In this document: piece by piece, positions 25,991 to 34,189 of the stretch
How the letters are laid out: each line of letters opens with the position of its first letter
How positions within the stretch are numbered: the first letter of the stretch is position 1
NCBI GenBank assembly: GCA_017480325.1
Contig: JAFVAY010000013.1
Coordinates: 1 to 64,000, forward strand
Source: Clostridiales bacterium
Lineage (GTDB): Bacteria > Bacillota > Clostridia > Saccharofermentanales > Saccharofermentanaceae
Length of the DNA stretch: 64,000 nt
Direction of reading: 5' to 3'
Made by a program: the position numbers and the translations under genes
Notes under the pieces: model-generated
The model's input: only the letters and a program-made list of their open reading frames with translations
The model's database searches: none
What the model was told of the DNA's origin: nothing

Positions 25991-26944
25991 ATGAAGATAG
26001 TTATCACCGACGGATACTCTGCTAACCCCGGAGACCTTGACTGGAATGCTTTCGAGAGCCTCGGAGAGTTCACGGTCTATGATCTTACTCCCGCGGACAA
26101 GTTAATAGAACGCACCCGGGATGCCGACGCGATAATAACGAACAAGGCTCTCTTCACGGAGGAGATACTTAAGCAGCTTCCGAAGCTTAAATACATAGGC
26201 GTTACTGCCACGGGCTTTAACGTTATCGATCTCGATGCCTGTAAAAGGCGAGGTATACCCGTAACAAACGTGCCTGAATACGGAACCTTCGCCACAGCTC
26301 AGATGACTGTCGCACTGCTTCTGGAGCTTACGAACAAGGTGGGACTTCATAATGCTTCCGTCAAGGACGGCGGCTGGGTAAGATCCGAGCAGTTCTGCTA
26401 CTGGCTCGAGCCTCTTACCGAGCTTTACGGCAAGAGCATCGCCGTAGTGGGAATGGGCAAGATCGGTTCACGCGTGGCTAAGATCGCCGAAGCTCTCGGA
26501 ATGAAGGTGCTGCCTGTTCCTCACAGGATCACCGACCCTTCCGAAGAATATACCTTCGAAGAAGCAATCCCCCAGGCTGACGTTATTACTCTTCACTGTC
26601 CCCTTACCCCAGAAACAACGAATCTGATCAACAGCTCTTCACTGTCTCTTGCCAAGAACGGTGTTTACGTAATAAACGCATCAAGAGGTCCTATCGTAAA
26701 CGAGACCGATATGGCAGAGGCTTTAAGGCGCGGCAAGGTGGCAGGCTTCGGCTGCGATGTAGTATCGACAGAGCCCATGAAGGAGGATAATCCTCTTCTT
26801 ACGGCGCCGAATACGGTAATTACCCCTCATATCGCCTGGGCTGCAAGAGAGACCAGACGAAGACTTCTTGACGTTGTAGCGTCTAATCTCAAGGGCTTTA
26901 TCGACGGCAAGGACGGTAAGGATATCAATCGCGTAAATATGTGA
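25991..26944 (+). CDS. D-2-hydroxyacid dehydrogenase, hydroxypyruvate reductase-like
   Basis: A 317-residue cytoplasmic NAD(P)H enzyme interconverting 2-oxoacids and D-2-hydroxyacids. The Rossmann motif is GMGKIG (154-159), and the catalytic trio is Arg232 (NASRGPIVNE), Glu261 (STEPM) and His280 (HIAWA). The pattern ATGFNVIDLDACKRRGIPV and the HIAWA block fit the hydroxypyruvate/glycerate dehydrogenase subgroup, though D-lactate cannot be ruled out. Length is typical. It stands alone, divergent from the CbiG-like operon, followed by a hairpin at 26960. Confidence 0.92.
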   Translation: MKIVITDGYSANPGDLDWNAFESLGEFTVYDLTPADKLIERTRDADAIITNKALFTEEILKQLPKLKYIGVTATGFNVIDLDACKRRGIPVTNVPEYGTFATAQMTVALLLELTNKVGLHNASVKDGGWVRSEQFCYWLEPLTELYGKSIAVVGMGKIGSRVAKIAEALGMKVLPVPHRITDPSEEYTFEEAIPQADVITLHCPLTPETTNLINSSSLSLAKNGVYVINASRGPIVNETDMAEALRRGKVAGFGCDVVSTEPMKEDNPLLTAPNTVITPHIAWAARETRRRLLDVVASNLKGFIDGKDGKDINRVNM

Positions 26945-26959
26945 TTTTTCCTGAAACTA

Positions 26960-26997
26960 TTGAAGGCATCTCGATTTTTTGTTCGAGATGCCCTCAA
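26960..26997 (+). terminator. Hairpin after the dehydrogenase gene
   Basis: GGCATCTCGA and TCGAGATGCC, extended by TTGA/TCAA past one mismatch, form a stem of about 14 bp whose loop carries a T run. No U tract follows the stem, so this is an unconventional terminator or an mRNA 3'-end stabiliser. Confidence 0.5.
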
Positions 26998-27122
26998 CAT
27001 GGAATAAGGGATAGATATAGAAAATTGTCTGTTTCAATATCGAAGTTACCTTCGATAAGTGAATAATATCAAGTTAAGCGTTAATAATCAACGGCAAAAT
27101 TGATAATTTTTTATGACTATTC

Positions 27123-27773
27123 TCAATCGTTTCTTAAGATTGCCTGCGCAACAAGCCCGATAACGGTGATCACGATGAAAAGCTCCAGAGAGAGAGCCAT
27201 GGCGATCACGTTAAAGGTTGAGATCGTGGGGAACAATCCGAGTACCGGCTTAGCGATAGAGGGAGCAATCGTTGTCTCAGCGAGGAAAAATGCACCTGTA
27301 TATGCTGCCATTCTCGCACCGACTAAGGCAGTAAAAATGATCATGAACCATCTCTGGTACATGACAGCGAGTCCTCCTAAGAGAGCACCTATAAAGATAC
27401 CCATGACCCATCCGATGATCGCAGACGTTACATCCGCGCCCATAAGGACCTGCATCATCTTGGAGAACATAAAACCTCCGCCGACTGCGGCTACCACGGG
27501 ACCCATGATCTTAAAAAGGAAGAATCCCAGCGCTGCACCGACGATAATGAAAAAGGCCATAATGAACGATCTTCCTGCTCCGGCCTCCATGCTTCTGAAT
27601 ACACCCTCTCCCTCTACCTCGGAGAAAAAGCTGCCATACACGATATTCGCCAGCATATATCCGCCGGCTGCACTCATGAAGATAACGGCATACCTGTAAA
27701 TGTTGACACCGAAGCAGGCCACTACGAGTCCTGCGATCAGTATGATTCCGAGAAGAATACTGTCAAACTCCAT
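27123..27773 (-). CDS. TMEM198/DUF4203-like multi-pass membrane protein
   Basis: A 216-residue, very hydrophobic protein with about seven membrane segments rich in Gly and Ala (VVACFGVNIYRYAVIFMSAAGGY, MGPVVAAVGGGFMFSKMM). The pattern resembles the DUF4203/TMEM198 family, whose function in bacteria is not established. Its start overlaps the last 11 bases of the dus gene, so it is translationally coupled to a tRNA-modifying enzyme; this linkage is probably positional rather than functional. Confidence 0.7.
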   Translation of the reverse strand: MEFDSILLGIILIAGLVVACFGVNIYRYAVIFMSAAGGYMLANIVYGSFFSEVEGEGVFRSMEAGAGRSFIMAFFIIVGAALGFFLFKIMGPVVAAVGGGFMFSKMMQVLMGADVTSAIIGWVMGIFIGALLGGLAVMYQRWFMIIFTALVGARMAAYTGAFFLAETTIAPSIAKPVLGLFPTISTFNVIAMALSLELFIVITVIGLVAQAILRND

Positions 27774-28803
27774 TTCCTTTTCCTAGCAGACAGTCATCAA
27801 GTATCTGCCTGACCTCCATTCTGGTACTTGCGCGACAAAGAGCGATCTTTATCCCGGACGCTCCCGGAAAGCCCTTGATATAGTGAGGCATAACGCTTCG
27901 CATCTCGCATACCGCTATTCTCTCACCGACTTCCTCTATTCTCCCGTCAAGCTCAGTTATCAGCATATCACATTTTTCTGACAAAGATGGCGTTTTCTTT
28001 ATATCTTTTACGTTACAAGGGCTGCCGTTCTCAAGATACTCTTTGACTTCGCTGAATATCCACGGGTTACCGCAGGCAGCTCGGCCTATCATGAGACCGT
28101 CCGCTCCGGTGACTTCGAGAAGTCTTCTCGCCGATTCACCGTCCCTCACATCTCCGTTCCCGAAGAAATAAACTCCGGTGCCCTCTGTTGCCCCGCGCAT
28201 TGCCCTGATCTTCTCCCAGTCGGCCTTGCCTGCATACATCTGCTTCGCGGTCCTTCCGTGGACACATATGGCCTGGGCTCCGCTTCCAGCCAGCATACGG
28301 GCAAATTCCGGCCCGCTTTTGTCACTCTCGTCGTAACCGATACGGGTCTTCACCGTAAGCACTTTTCCCAGTGCTTCTGCGGTCTCGCGGGCTTTTGTAA
28401 CAATGTTACACGCCAGCTTCGGCGTCCTGATCAGGCCGGACCCCGCTCCGGTCTTAACCACCTTCTGCACAGGGCATCCCATGTTGATGTCGAAGATATC
28501 GACCCGGGACAGAAGCTCGTCCTCGCAGATGATCTTCATCGCCTCCGTAAAGTCCTCAGGCGTATTTCCAAAGAGCTGTATGCAGGTGACTCCCTCTGTC
28601 TCGGGTTTGATTCTCATGAACCGGTAACTTCTGTCAACTCCGTTCATGACAATAGATCTGGCGCTGGTAAGCTCCGTGGGAGCATAGTCCGCCCCGAAGT
28701 CATGGCATATCCCTCTGTAGGTAACACAAGAGAACCCAGCCATGGGGGAAAGAGCGATAAGCGGCCTTCCGGTATCAAATAAGTCCGAAAAATCCCGTCT
28801 CAT
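27763..28803 (-). CDS. dus: tRNA-dihydrouridine synthase
   Basis: A 346-residue FMN enzyme that reduces uridines in tRNA D loops. Diagnostic features are SPMAGFSCVTYRGI near the start, the catalytic cysteine in FDINMGCPVQKV, the FMN-phosphate elements CVHGRTAKQMYAGKADW and FFGNGDVRDGESA, and MIGRAACGNPWIF. The sequence is closest in pattern to DusB-type enzymes. It overlaps the PAP2 gene upstream by 29 bp and the membrane-protein gene downstream by 11 bp, so the three form a compact operon. Confidence 0.93.
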   Translation of the reverse strand: MRRDFSDLFDTGRPLIALSPMAGFSCVTYRGICHDFGADYAPTELTSARSIVMNGVDRSYRFMRIKPETEGVTCIQLFGNTPEDFTEAMKIICEDELLSRVDIFDINMGCPVQKVVKTGAGSGLIRTPKLACNIVTKARETAEALGKVLTVKTRIGYDESDKSGPEFARMLAGSGAQAICVHGRTAKQMYAGKADWEKIRAMRGATEGTGVYFFGNGDVRDGESARRLLEVTGADGLMIGRAACGNPWIFSEVKEYLENGSPCNVKDIKKTPSLSEKCDMLITELDGRIEEVGERIAVCEMRSVMPHYIKGFPGASGIKIALCRASTRMEVRQILDDCLLGKGNGV

Positions 28804-29413
28804 ACGCCTTGACCGCCAGTATCCCCAGCCCGGTGCCGAGAACCATGGAGAAGAATACGTCGGTGAAGAAATGGACTCGAAGATATAACCTCGACAGTGC
28901 TATAAGACTTGCATACATGAGCGCCAGTATACCAACATCCTTATTCATGAAGAACAGCACCGTGGCGGCTGCAAAGGAGCTCAGGGTGTGTCCCGAAGGG
29001 AAGGAATAATCCCACGGTTGCTTGATCAGAAGCTTATAGTTCTTATGGAAGAACGGCCTGTTCCTTCTCACCAAATTCTTGATAATGAGATTTCCGATGG
29101 TTATACACAGAAGAAGCGCGATAAGCATGCTGTAGCCGATGCTTCTTCTGGGAGTATCCTGAAGCATGAGGATCAATGCGATAAAGATCCAGATAAGGCC
29201 AAGATTACCTGTGCTTGTCACGGTCACCATGAGATGATCCATGAATGGAGAATAAAGATAATCGTGAAGCTTCTTAAGGTTACGAAGCTCGAACAGACAG
29301 AAGCGCCCGACGGTCTTATCGGTCTCAGTCTCGATCTGCCTCGCGATCTGCTGACTCTCGGTCTCGATCTGCTTCGCGAGCTGCTGCCCCTGTTCTATGA
29401 TTATCCTTTTCAT
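28775..29413 (-). CDS. PAP2-family membrane phosphatase
   Basis: A 212-residue membrane phosphatase, probably acting on a lipid phosphate or pyrophosphate such as undecaprenyl pyrophosphate or phosphatidylglycerol phosphate. All three PAP2 motifs are present: KNLVRRNRP, FPSGHT, and SRLYLRVHFFTD. About five membrane segments follow a charged N-terminal helix. That helix contains two consecutive 11-residue repeats, QQLAKQIETES and QQIARQIETET (residues 10-31), an oddity that suggests a recent tandem duplication and a short coiled coil. No clear ribosome site is seen before the ATG. First gene of the PAP2-dus-membrane protein operon. Confidence 0.9.
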   Translation of the reverse strand: MKRIIIEQGQQLAKQIETESQQIARQIETETDKTVGRFCLFELRNLKKLHDYLYSPFMDHLMVTVTSTGNLGLIWIFIALILMLQDTPRRSIGYSMLIALLLCITIGNLIIKNLVRRNRPFFHKNYKLLIKQPWDYSFPSGHTLSSFAAATVLFFMNKDVGILALMYASLIALSRLYLRVHFFTDVFFSMVLGTGLGILAVKAYETGFFGLI

Positions 29414-29500
29414 AGGACAAATAATAACATAGCCGCAGGGTTAAAGGGCGTTTTTTTCATACAATTGCCCTCTTGTAAAAGAAGCTCGCGCGCGTGACAA

Positions 29501-29506
29501 TATAAT
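29501..29506 (+). promoter_or_regulatory. Consensus -10 box ahead of the metal GTPase operon
   Basis: A perfect TATAAT stands 27 bp before the first COG0523 gene. No good -35 hexamer is present at 16-18 bp (the nearest, TTGTAA, is 22 bp away), which would fit an activator- or repressor-controlled promoter. I see no full Zur box. Confidence 0.4.
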
Positions 29507-29532
29507 TCGCAAAGTAAAAAGGGGAAATATTC

Positions 29533-30480
29533 ATGGAAGATTGTCTTGTTTATTTTTTTACGGGATTTCTTGACAGCGGCAAGACTTCGTTGATCGGAGA
29601 ATGGGCCGGAAGTGACAGCTTCAGAGGGCGAAAGATCGTCATCCTCTCCACCGAGGACGGCGATGTGGAGTATGACGACCTCGATTTTCCTGACCCTTCT
29701 CCCGTTATCATCGAGAAGGAAACCACCGAGGTCAACAAGGATCTCATGTTCACTATCGAGCGCGAGCACAAGCCCGATGTCTTGTTTATAGAGTGGAACG
29801 GCTCCGTCTCTCCGTCCAAGTTCTTCGACGAGGTGGATGTTCCCGAGAGATGGGCTCTGGCAGCGGCGGTAGTCGTTATCGATGCCTCCACCTACAGTGA
29901 GTACTACAGGAATATGCAGACCTTCTTCGCCGATTACTACCGCTTCTGCGACACCGCGATCTTCAACCGTGTAGATCCTGAGGTCAACAATATTCCGAAG
30001 CTTAGAGGCTCTGTTAAGTCCGTAAACCCCGGCGTTAACCTCACCTTCCTGGATAAGAGCAACAGCGTTCTTGATATAGGCAATTACCTTCCCTACGATC
30101 TGTCTCAGGATATATGCGAGATAACTCCCGACGACTTCGGCCTTTTCTGGACCGATGCTCTGGATAATGTGGCAAGATATAACGGTAAGAAGGTTAAGCT
30201 TACGGGACAGGCTGTGGTATTCCGCGAGTTCAGAGGCAAGGCCTTCGCACTTCAGAGGCAGGCATATACCTGCTGCGCCGCGGATATGGGACAGATACAT
30301 CTGCTGTGCTTTTATAACCTGAAGCCGGGCTTCCCCGTAGGGCAGTGGCTCAAGGTCACCGGCACGATAAGGTATTTCGAGGATAAGCAGGGCGGACAGA
30401 AGGTGGACGTACCGTGTCTCGAGGTCGAGGACTACGCTATAACAAGCAAGCCCGAGACGGAAATAATTTACTTTAGCTGA
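29533..30480 (+). CDS. COG0523-type GTPase fused to a YcgQ/DUF1980-like domain
   Basis: A 315-residue two-domain protein. The N-terminal half is a CobW/COG0523 GTPase: Walker A GFLDSGKTS (11-19), the Walker B-like strand DVLFIEWNGS, and a guanine-binding element FNRVD. It lacks the CxCC metal motif that typical COG0523 proteins carry. The C-terminal 110 residues (KKVKLTGQAVVFREFRGKAF, then AYTCCAADM, then VGQWLKVTGTIRYFEDKQGG) resemble the conserved domain of YcgQ/DUF1980 proteins, which are commonly genomic neighbours of zinc-type COG0523 genes. The fusion is my inference from pattern, but the CCAAD block is distinctive. It is followed 23 bp later by a full COG0523 gene. A role in zinc allocation is likely, not shown. 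Confidence 0.78.
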   Translation: MEDCLVYFFTGFLDSGKTSLIGEWAGSDSFRGRKIVILSTEDGDVEYDDLDFPDPSPVIIEKETTEVNKDLMFTIEREHKPDVLFIEWNGSVSPSKFFDEVDVPERWALAAAVVVIDASTYSEYYRNMQTFFADYYRFCDTAIFNRVDPEVNNIPKLRGSVKSVNPGVNLTFLDKSNSVLDIGNYLPYDLSQDICEITPDDFGLFWTDALDNVARYNGKKVKLTGQAVVFREFRGKAFALQRQAYTCCAADMGQIHLLCFYNLKPGFPVGQWLKVTGTIRYFEDKQGGQKVDVPCLEVEDYAITSKPETEIIYFS

Positions 30481-30503
30481 TTAATAGAAAGAAGGATAAA
30501 TTT

Positions 30504-31640
30504 ATGGCAACAAAAGTAGACGTATTCTCAGGCTTCCTTGGAGCCGGAAAGACAACACTCATCAAGAAGCTCATCGCTGACGGATATGATAAGCAGAAGA
30601 TCGTGCTTATCGAGAACGAGTTCGGTCAGATCGGAATCGACGGAGGCTTCCTTAAGGAGTCCGGCATAGAGATTACGGAGATGAACTCCGGCTGTATCTG
30701 CTGCTCTCTGGTGGGTGACTTCGGAACTGCACTGCAGGATGTTATCGATCGCTTTCATCCCGACCGTATCGTTATCGAGCCGTCAGGCGTCGGCAAGCTG
30801 TCAGACGTAGTAGCTGCGATCAAGAGAGTCGAGGACACGGAGATCTGCGGAACAGTTACCGTTATCGATGCACCCAAGTGCAAGGTCTATCTTAAGAACT
30901 TCGCTGAGTTCTATGAGAATCAGATCAAGTATGCAGGCACAATAATCCTCTCCAGAACCTCCGATATCAAGCAGGAGAAGCTGGATAAGGCTGTAGAGCT
31001 TATAAGAGCTATCAACGATCATTCGCAGATCATCACCACCCCCTGGGATCAGCTGTCCGGAGTTCAGATCCTCGAGGCAATCGAGAATCCTCTTACTGCA
31101 GCAGATATGGCCGCTGCGCTACTCGAGGCGGAGGAGAACGAGAAGGAGCACGCTCATCACCATCACGATCATGATCACGACCATGACCACGATCATGAGC
31201 ACCATCATCACCACGATGACGACGATGATGATGACGATGAACACGAACATCATCACGAGCATGAGCATCACCACGACCACGATCATGACCATGAAGAGCA
31301 TGACCACGATCATGAGCACGAGCATCATCACCACCATCACGATCACGAGGGTCACCATCACGCTGATGAGATCTTCGACAGCTTGGGCTTCGAGACCAGC
31401 CGTAAGTTCACTCAGGACGGTATCAAAGAGGCCCTCGCTCAGCTTGACGAGAACTCCAAATACGGCACCATCCTTCGCGCCAAGGGCATCGTACCCGGCG
31501 AGGACGGACAGTGGATACACTTCGATTATGTTCCGGACGAGGTATCGGTCAGGACCGGAGCTTCAGATGTTACAGGCAAGCTCTGCGTTATAGGCTCTGA
31601 CGTTAAGAAGGACGCTATTATCGAACTCTTCGGACTGTAA
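30504..31640 (+). CDS. COG0523 metallochaperone GTPase with long His/Asp-rich region
   Basis: A 378-residue G3E-family GTPase of the type that delivers zinc or a related metal. Walker A is GFLGAGKTT (10-18), the metal motif is GCICC (Cys64, Cys66, Cys67), and RIVIEPSGVGKLSD is the switch region. The usual guanine-specificity NKxD is changed to SRTSD. Between the G domain and the CobW C-terminal domain (KFTQDGIKEALAQL, then WIHFDYVP) lies a region of about 70 residues made almost only of His, Asp and Glu (about 215-284), much longer than the His stretch of most relatives and able to store many metal ions. The start is preceded by AAGAAGG. Its stop codon overlaps the next ATG (TAATG). Confidence 0.92.
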   Translation: MATKVDVFSGFLGAGKTTLIKKLIADGYDKQKIVLIENEFGQIGIDGGFLKESGIEITEMNSGCICCSLVGDFGTALQDVIDRFHPDRIVIEPSGVGKLSDVVAAIKRVEDTEICGTVTVIDAPKCKVYLKNFAEFYENQIKYAGTIILSRTSDIKQEKLDKAVELIRAINDHSQIITTPWDQLSGVQILEAIENPLTAADMAAALLEAEENEKEHAHHHHDHDHDHDHDHEHHHHHDDDDDDDDEHEHHHEHEHHHDHDHDHEEHDHDHEHEHHHHHHDHEGHHHADEIFDSLGFETSRKFTQDGIKEALAQLDENSKYGTILRAKGIVPGEDGQWIHFDYVPDEVSVRTGASDVTGKLCVIGSDVKKDAIIELFGL

Positions 31641-33337
31641 TGAAAGCCTCTGACTATATAGCCGATTACCTTGTGAATAAAGAGATCACCGATGTCTTCG
31701 GATACCCCGGAGGCATGGTGACTCATCTCATGGACTCTCTGAGTAAGTATCCCATTAACTCCCATGTCACCTATCACGAGCAGGGAGCAGCCTTCGCGGC
31801 CTGCGGCTACGCTCAGGAGAGCGGTAAGGTCGGTGTGGCTTATGCCACCAGCGGTCCGGGTGCCACCAACCTTATAACCGGTATATGTGATGCTTACTTC
31901 GATTCCATCCCTACCCTGTTCATAACCGGACAGGTCAATACCTTCGAATCTAAAGGAGAGCTCGGTGTCAGACAAAGAGGCTTCCAGGAGACTGACATCG
32001 TAGCGATCGTCACCCCAGTTACCAAATTCGCAGCTAAGATAGAAGATGCATCGAAGCTTCGCTGGTATCTTGATTATGCATTCTATATCGCCTCCGAAGG
32101 ACGTAAGGGACCTGTACTTCTTGACATTCCGATGAACATCATGAGATCGGACATAGATCCCGATACCCTTCAGGGCTTCACGGCTCCCATATACGACCGA
32201 GGCGCCTCCTTCGACGCTCTTCTGCGTCTAATAAGCCAGTCCTCCAGACCGGTGATACTAGCAGGCTCCGGAGTAAAGGCCTCCGGTGCTTCTAAGCTTC
32301 TTAACGAGGTAGCGCATAAGCTTAATATTCCGGTAGTCACCACTATGCTGGCGGTGGATGCTCCTGAAGACTCCTACGGCTTTATAGGAGCATACGGAAG
32401 CAGAACGGCTAACTTCATAGTGGCCAAGAGTGACCTTGTAATAAGTCTGGGCGCCAGGCTCGATGTGAGACAGACCGGGGCCGACAGAGGCAATTTCGCC
32501 CCTGACGCCAGGATCGTCAGAGTAGATATCGACAAGGGAGAATTAGAATACAAGGTTCATCCTGACGAGATCGATATTCATGCTGATGTTAAGGATGTGC
32601 TCGAGGTTTTGCTTGAAGCGAAGGTGCAGGAGCTTTCTGGCTGGAATGCGGTGTGCCGACGAATAAGAAGCGAGCTGGAGCATATCGATGACAGTCTCCC
32701 GAATAGGCTTATAAAAAGGATCAGCGAGATTATCCCTCCCGATTCGGTTATCACCACGGATGTAGGACAGAATCAGGTCTGGATCGCCCAGTCCTTTAAG
32801 GTCAAGAGCGGTCAGCGCATATTCTTCTCCGGAGGCCACGGAGCAATGGGTTATTCCCTGCCCGCTTCCATAGGCTGCGCCGTTAGTCTGAAGGATACAG
32901 TGTACTCCTTCTCCGGCGACGGCGGTATCCAGATGAATATCCAGGAGCTTCAGACGATAGCAAGAGAGAAGCTTCCCGTTAAGATAATTCTGCTTAATAA
33001 CTCGGCACTGGGTATGATACGCCACTTCCAAGAGATGTACTTCGAGAATAATTATGTTCAGACCGTTCCCGACGGCGGTTATACTGTCCCGGACTTCGGC
33101 GAGATATCGAGGGCATATAAGATCCCCTACACCCTTGTTCAGAGTATAGAGGATATCCGGGATGATCTGTTCTCGCCGGACGGCCCGCAGTTCATCGAGG
33201 TAAGGATCGACGAGCCCACGTATGTATTCCCTAAGCTTGAATTCGGAAAGCCTAACCAGGATCAGGAGCCCCTTCTTGATCGGGAGCTTTATGATAAGCT
33301 CATGAAGTTTGATGAGACTGATATAGAAGATATGTGA
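31640..33337 (+). CDS. Acetolactate synthase-like thiamine diphosphate enzyme
   Basis: A 565-residue enzyme of the acetohydroxyacid synthase large-subunit family. The N-terminal domain has FGYPGG (20-25) and the cofactor-activating Glu47 in TYHEQGAAFAA; RQRGFQETDIVAIVTPVTKFA is the usual AHAS block; the C-terminal domain binds thiamine diphosphate through SGDGGIQMNIQEL and ILLNNSALGMIRHFQ. The natural reaction may be acetolactate formation or another 2-oxoacid carboligation or decarboxylation. No small regulatory subunit and no other branched-chain amino acid gene lies nearby. Its ATG overlaps the stop of the metal GTPase gene, so it is translationally coupled to it, an unusual partnership. 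CpsC follows after 57 bp. Confidence 0.88.
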   Translation: MKASDYIADYLVNKEITDVFGYPGGMVTHLMDSLSKYPINSHVTYHEQGAAFAACGYAQESGKVGVAYATSGPGATNLITGICDAYFDSIPTLFITGQVNTFESKGELGVRQRGFQETDIVAIVTPVTKFAAKIEDASKLRWYLDYAFYIASEGRKGPVLLDIPMNIMRSDIDPDTLQGFTAPIYDRGASFDALLRLISQSSRPVILAGSGVKASGASKLLNEVAHKLNIPVVTTMLAVDAPEDSYGFIGAYGSRTANFIVAKSDLVISLGARLDVRQTGADRGNFAPDARIVRVDIDKGELEYKVHPDEIDIHADVKDVLEVLLEAKVQELSGWNAVCRRIRSELEHIDDSLPNRLIKRISEIIPPDSVITTDVGQNQVWIAQSFKVKSGQRIFFSGGHGAMGYSLPASIGCAVSLKDTVYSFSGDGGIQMNIQELQTIAREKLPVKIILLNNSALGMIRHFQEMYFENNYVQTVPDGGYTVPDFGEISRAYKIPYTLVQSIEDIRDDLFSPDGPQFIEVRIDEPTYVFPKLEFGKPNQDQEPLLDRELYDKLMKFDETDIEDM

Positions 33338-33378
33338 AAAATAGATAAGGGATTGTAACTTCTATATTATTATAATTA

Positions 33379-33387
33379 TGGTAGAAT
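33379..33387 (+). promoter_or_regulatory. Extended -10 promoter of the Cps/sortase operon
   Basis: TGGTAGAAT is an extended -10 element. Its expected transcription start is about 33393-33395, at or next to the cpsC ATG, and no ribosome site precedes that ATG, so the mRNA may be leaderless. A second TATAAT lies at 33371-33376. Confidence 0.4.
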
Positions 33388-33394
33388 ACAGCAG

Positions 33395-34189
33395 ATGAAC
33401 GAGAAGAGATCAGAAGAATTTGAAATAGATCTGCTGGAGCTGGCGCAGGTACTACTGCAAAAGATTTGGCTGATAATACTGGTAACGATTATCGGGGGTG
33501 CAATCGTTTTTGGCTATACAGTAGCCTTAATTAAACCCGAGTATACTGCGAGCACTCTTCTTTACGTTAATAATTCCAATATCTCAGTAGGCAGCGCATC
33601 CTTCTCTATCTCGAATGCCGACCTCTCCGCAGCTCAGAAGCTGGTAGATACCTATGTGGTTATCTTAAAGTCCAGAAGAGTTCTTAATGAGGTTATCGAG
33701 GAGTCCGGCACCGGATATGACTACACTGAGCTGTCCGAGCGCATTTCCGCGGCTTCCGTTAATAATACTGAGGTTTTCCGTATCACAGTTACAACTAATT
33801 CTCCTCAGGAATCCGAGAAGATCGCTAATGTCATCGCCCGAGTCCTGCCTGATAAGATCGCCGAGATCGTTAACGGTAGCGATGTTAAGATCGTTGACTA
33901 TGCTGTAATTCCTTCCACGAGAAGCGCTCCGAGCTATCTTAAGAACACGGCAATCGGTGCACTCGCAGGCTTTGTTCTGGTATGTGCCGTTATAGTTATC
34001 AACTATCTTCTCGATGACAGTATCCACACAGAGGATTACCTCACGGAGAATTACCCCGAGATACCTTTGCTCGCTGTAATACCTGATCTTATCGATAATA
34101 AGAACTCCGGTTACGGTTACTACCACAAGTCCTCCAAGTCAGCTAAGGCTAAGAACGATAAGGACGGAAGGAGTAAGAAGAATGGCTAA
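33395..34189 (+). CDS. cpsC: Capsular polysaccharide chain-length/kinase-adaptor protein (CpsC/Wzz-like)
   Basis: A 264-residue membrane protein that controls polysaccharide length and activates the partner tyrosine kinase. Two membrane segments (about 27-48 and 183-205) flank an extracellular domain, and the N-terminal phrase DLLELAQVLLQKIWLIILVT and the block YAVIPSTRSAPSYLKNTAIGA just before segment two are typical of the Wzz/CpsC family. It overlaps the kinase gene by 8 bp. There is no recognisable ribosome site at the ATG. Confidence 0.9.
   Translation: MNEKRSEEFEIDLLELAQVLLQKIWLIILVTIIGGAIVFGYTVALIKPEYTASTLLYVNNSNISVGSASFSISNADLSAAQKLVDTYVVILKSRRVLNEVIEESGTGYDYTELSERISAASVNNTEVFRITVTTNSPQESEKIANVIARVLPDKIAEIVNGSDVKIVDYAVIPSTRSAPSYLKNTAIGALAGFVLVCAVIVINYLLDDSIHTEDYLTENYPEIPLLAVIPDLIDNKNSGYGYYHKSSKSAKAKNDKDGRSKKNG

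Noticed and set aside
27086..27112. AT-rich hairpin followed by TTTTTT as a plus-strand terminator
   Set aside because: The stem is only about 5 bp (ATCAA/TTGAT) with an 8-base loop; too weak to list beside the hairpin at 26960.
29410..30300. Open minus-strand frame of 296 codons opposite the first metal GTPase gene
   Set aside because: The plus strand carries clear GTPase motifs; the antisense product is compositional shadow without known domains.
31147..31370. Short repeated units (CATCACGAC-like) that could look like a repeat array or CRISPR
   Set aside because: The units are in frame inside the metal GTPase gene and encode the His/Asp/Glu region; there are no regular repeats and spacers.
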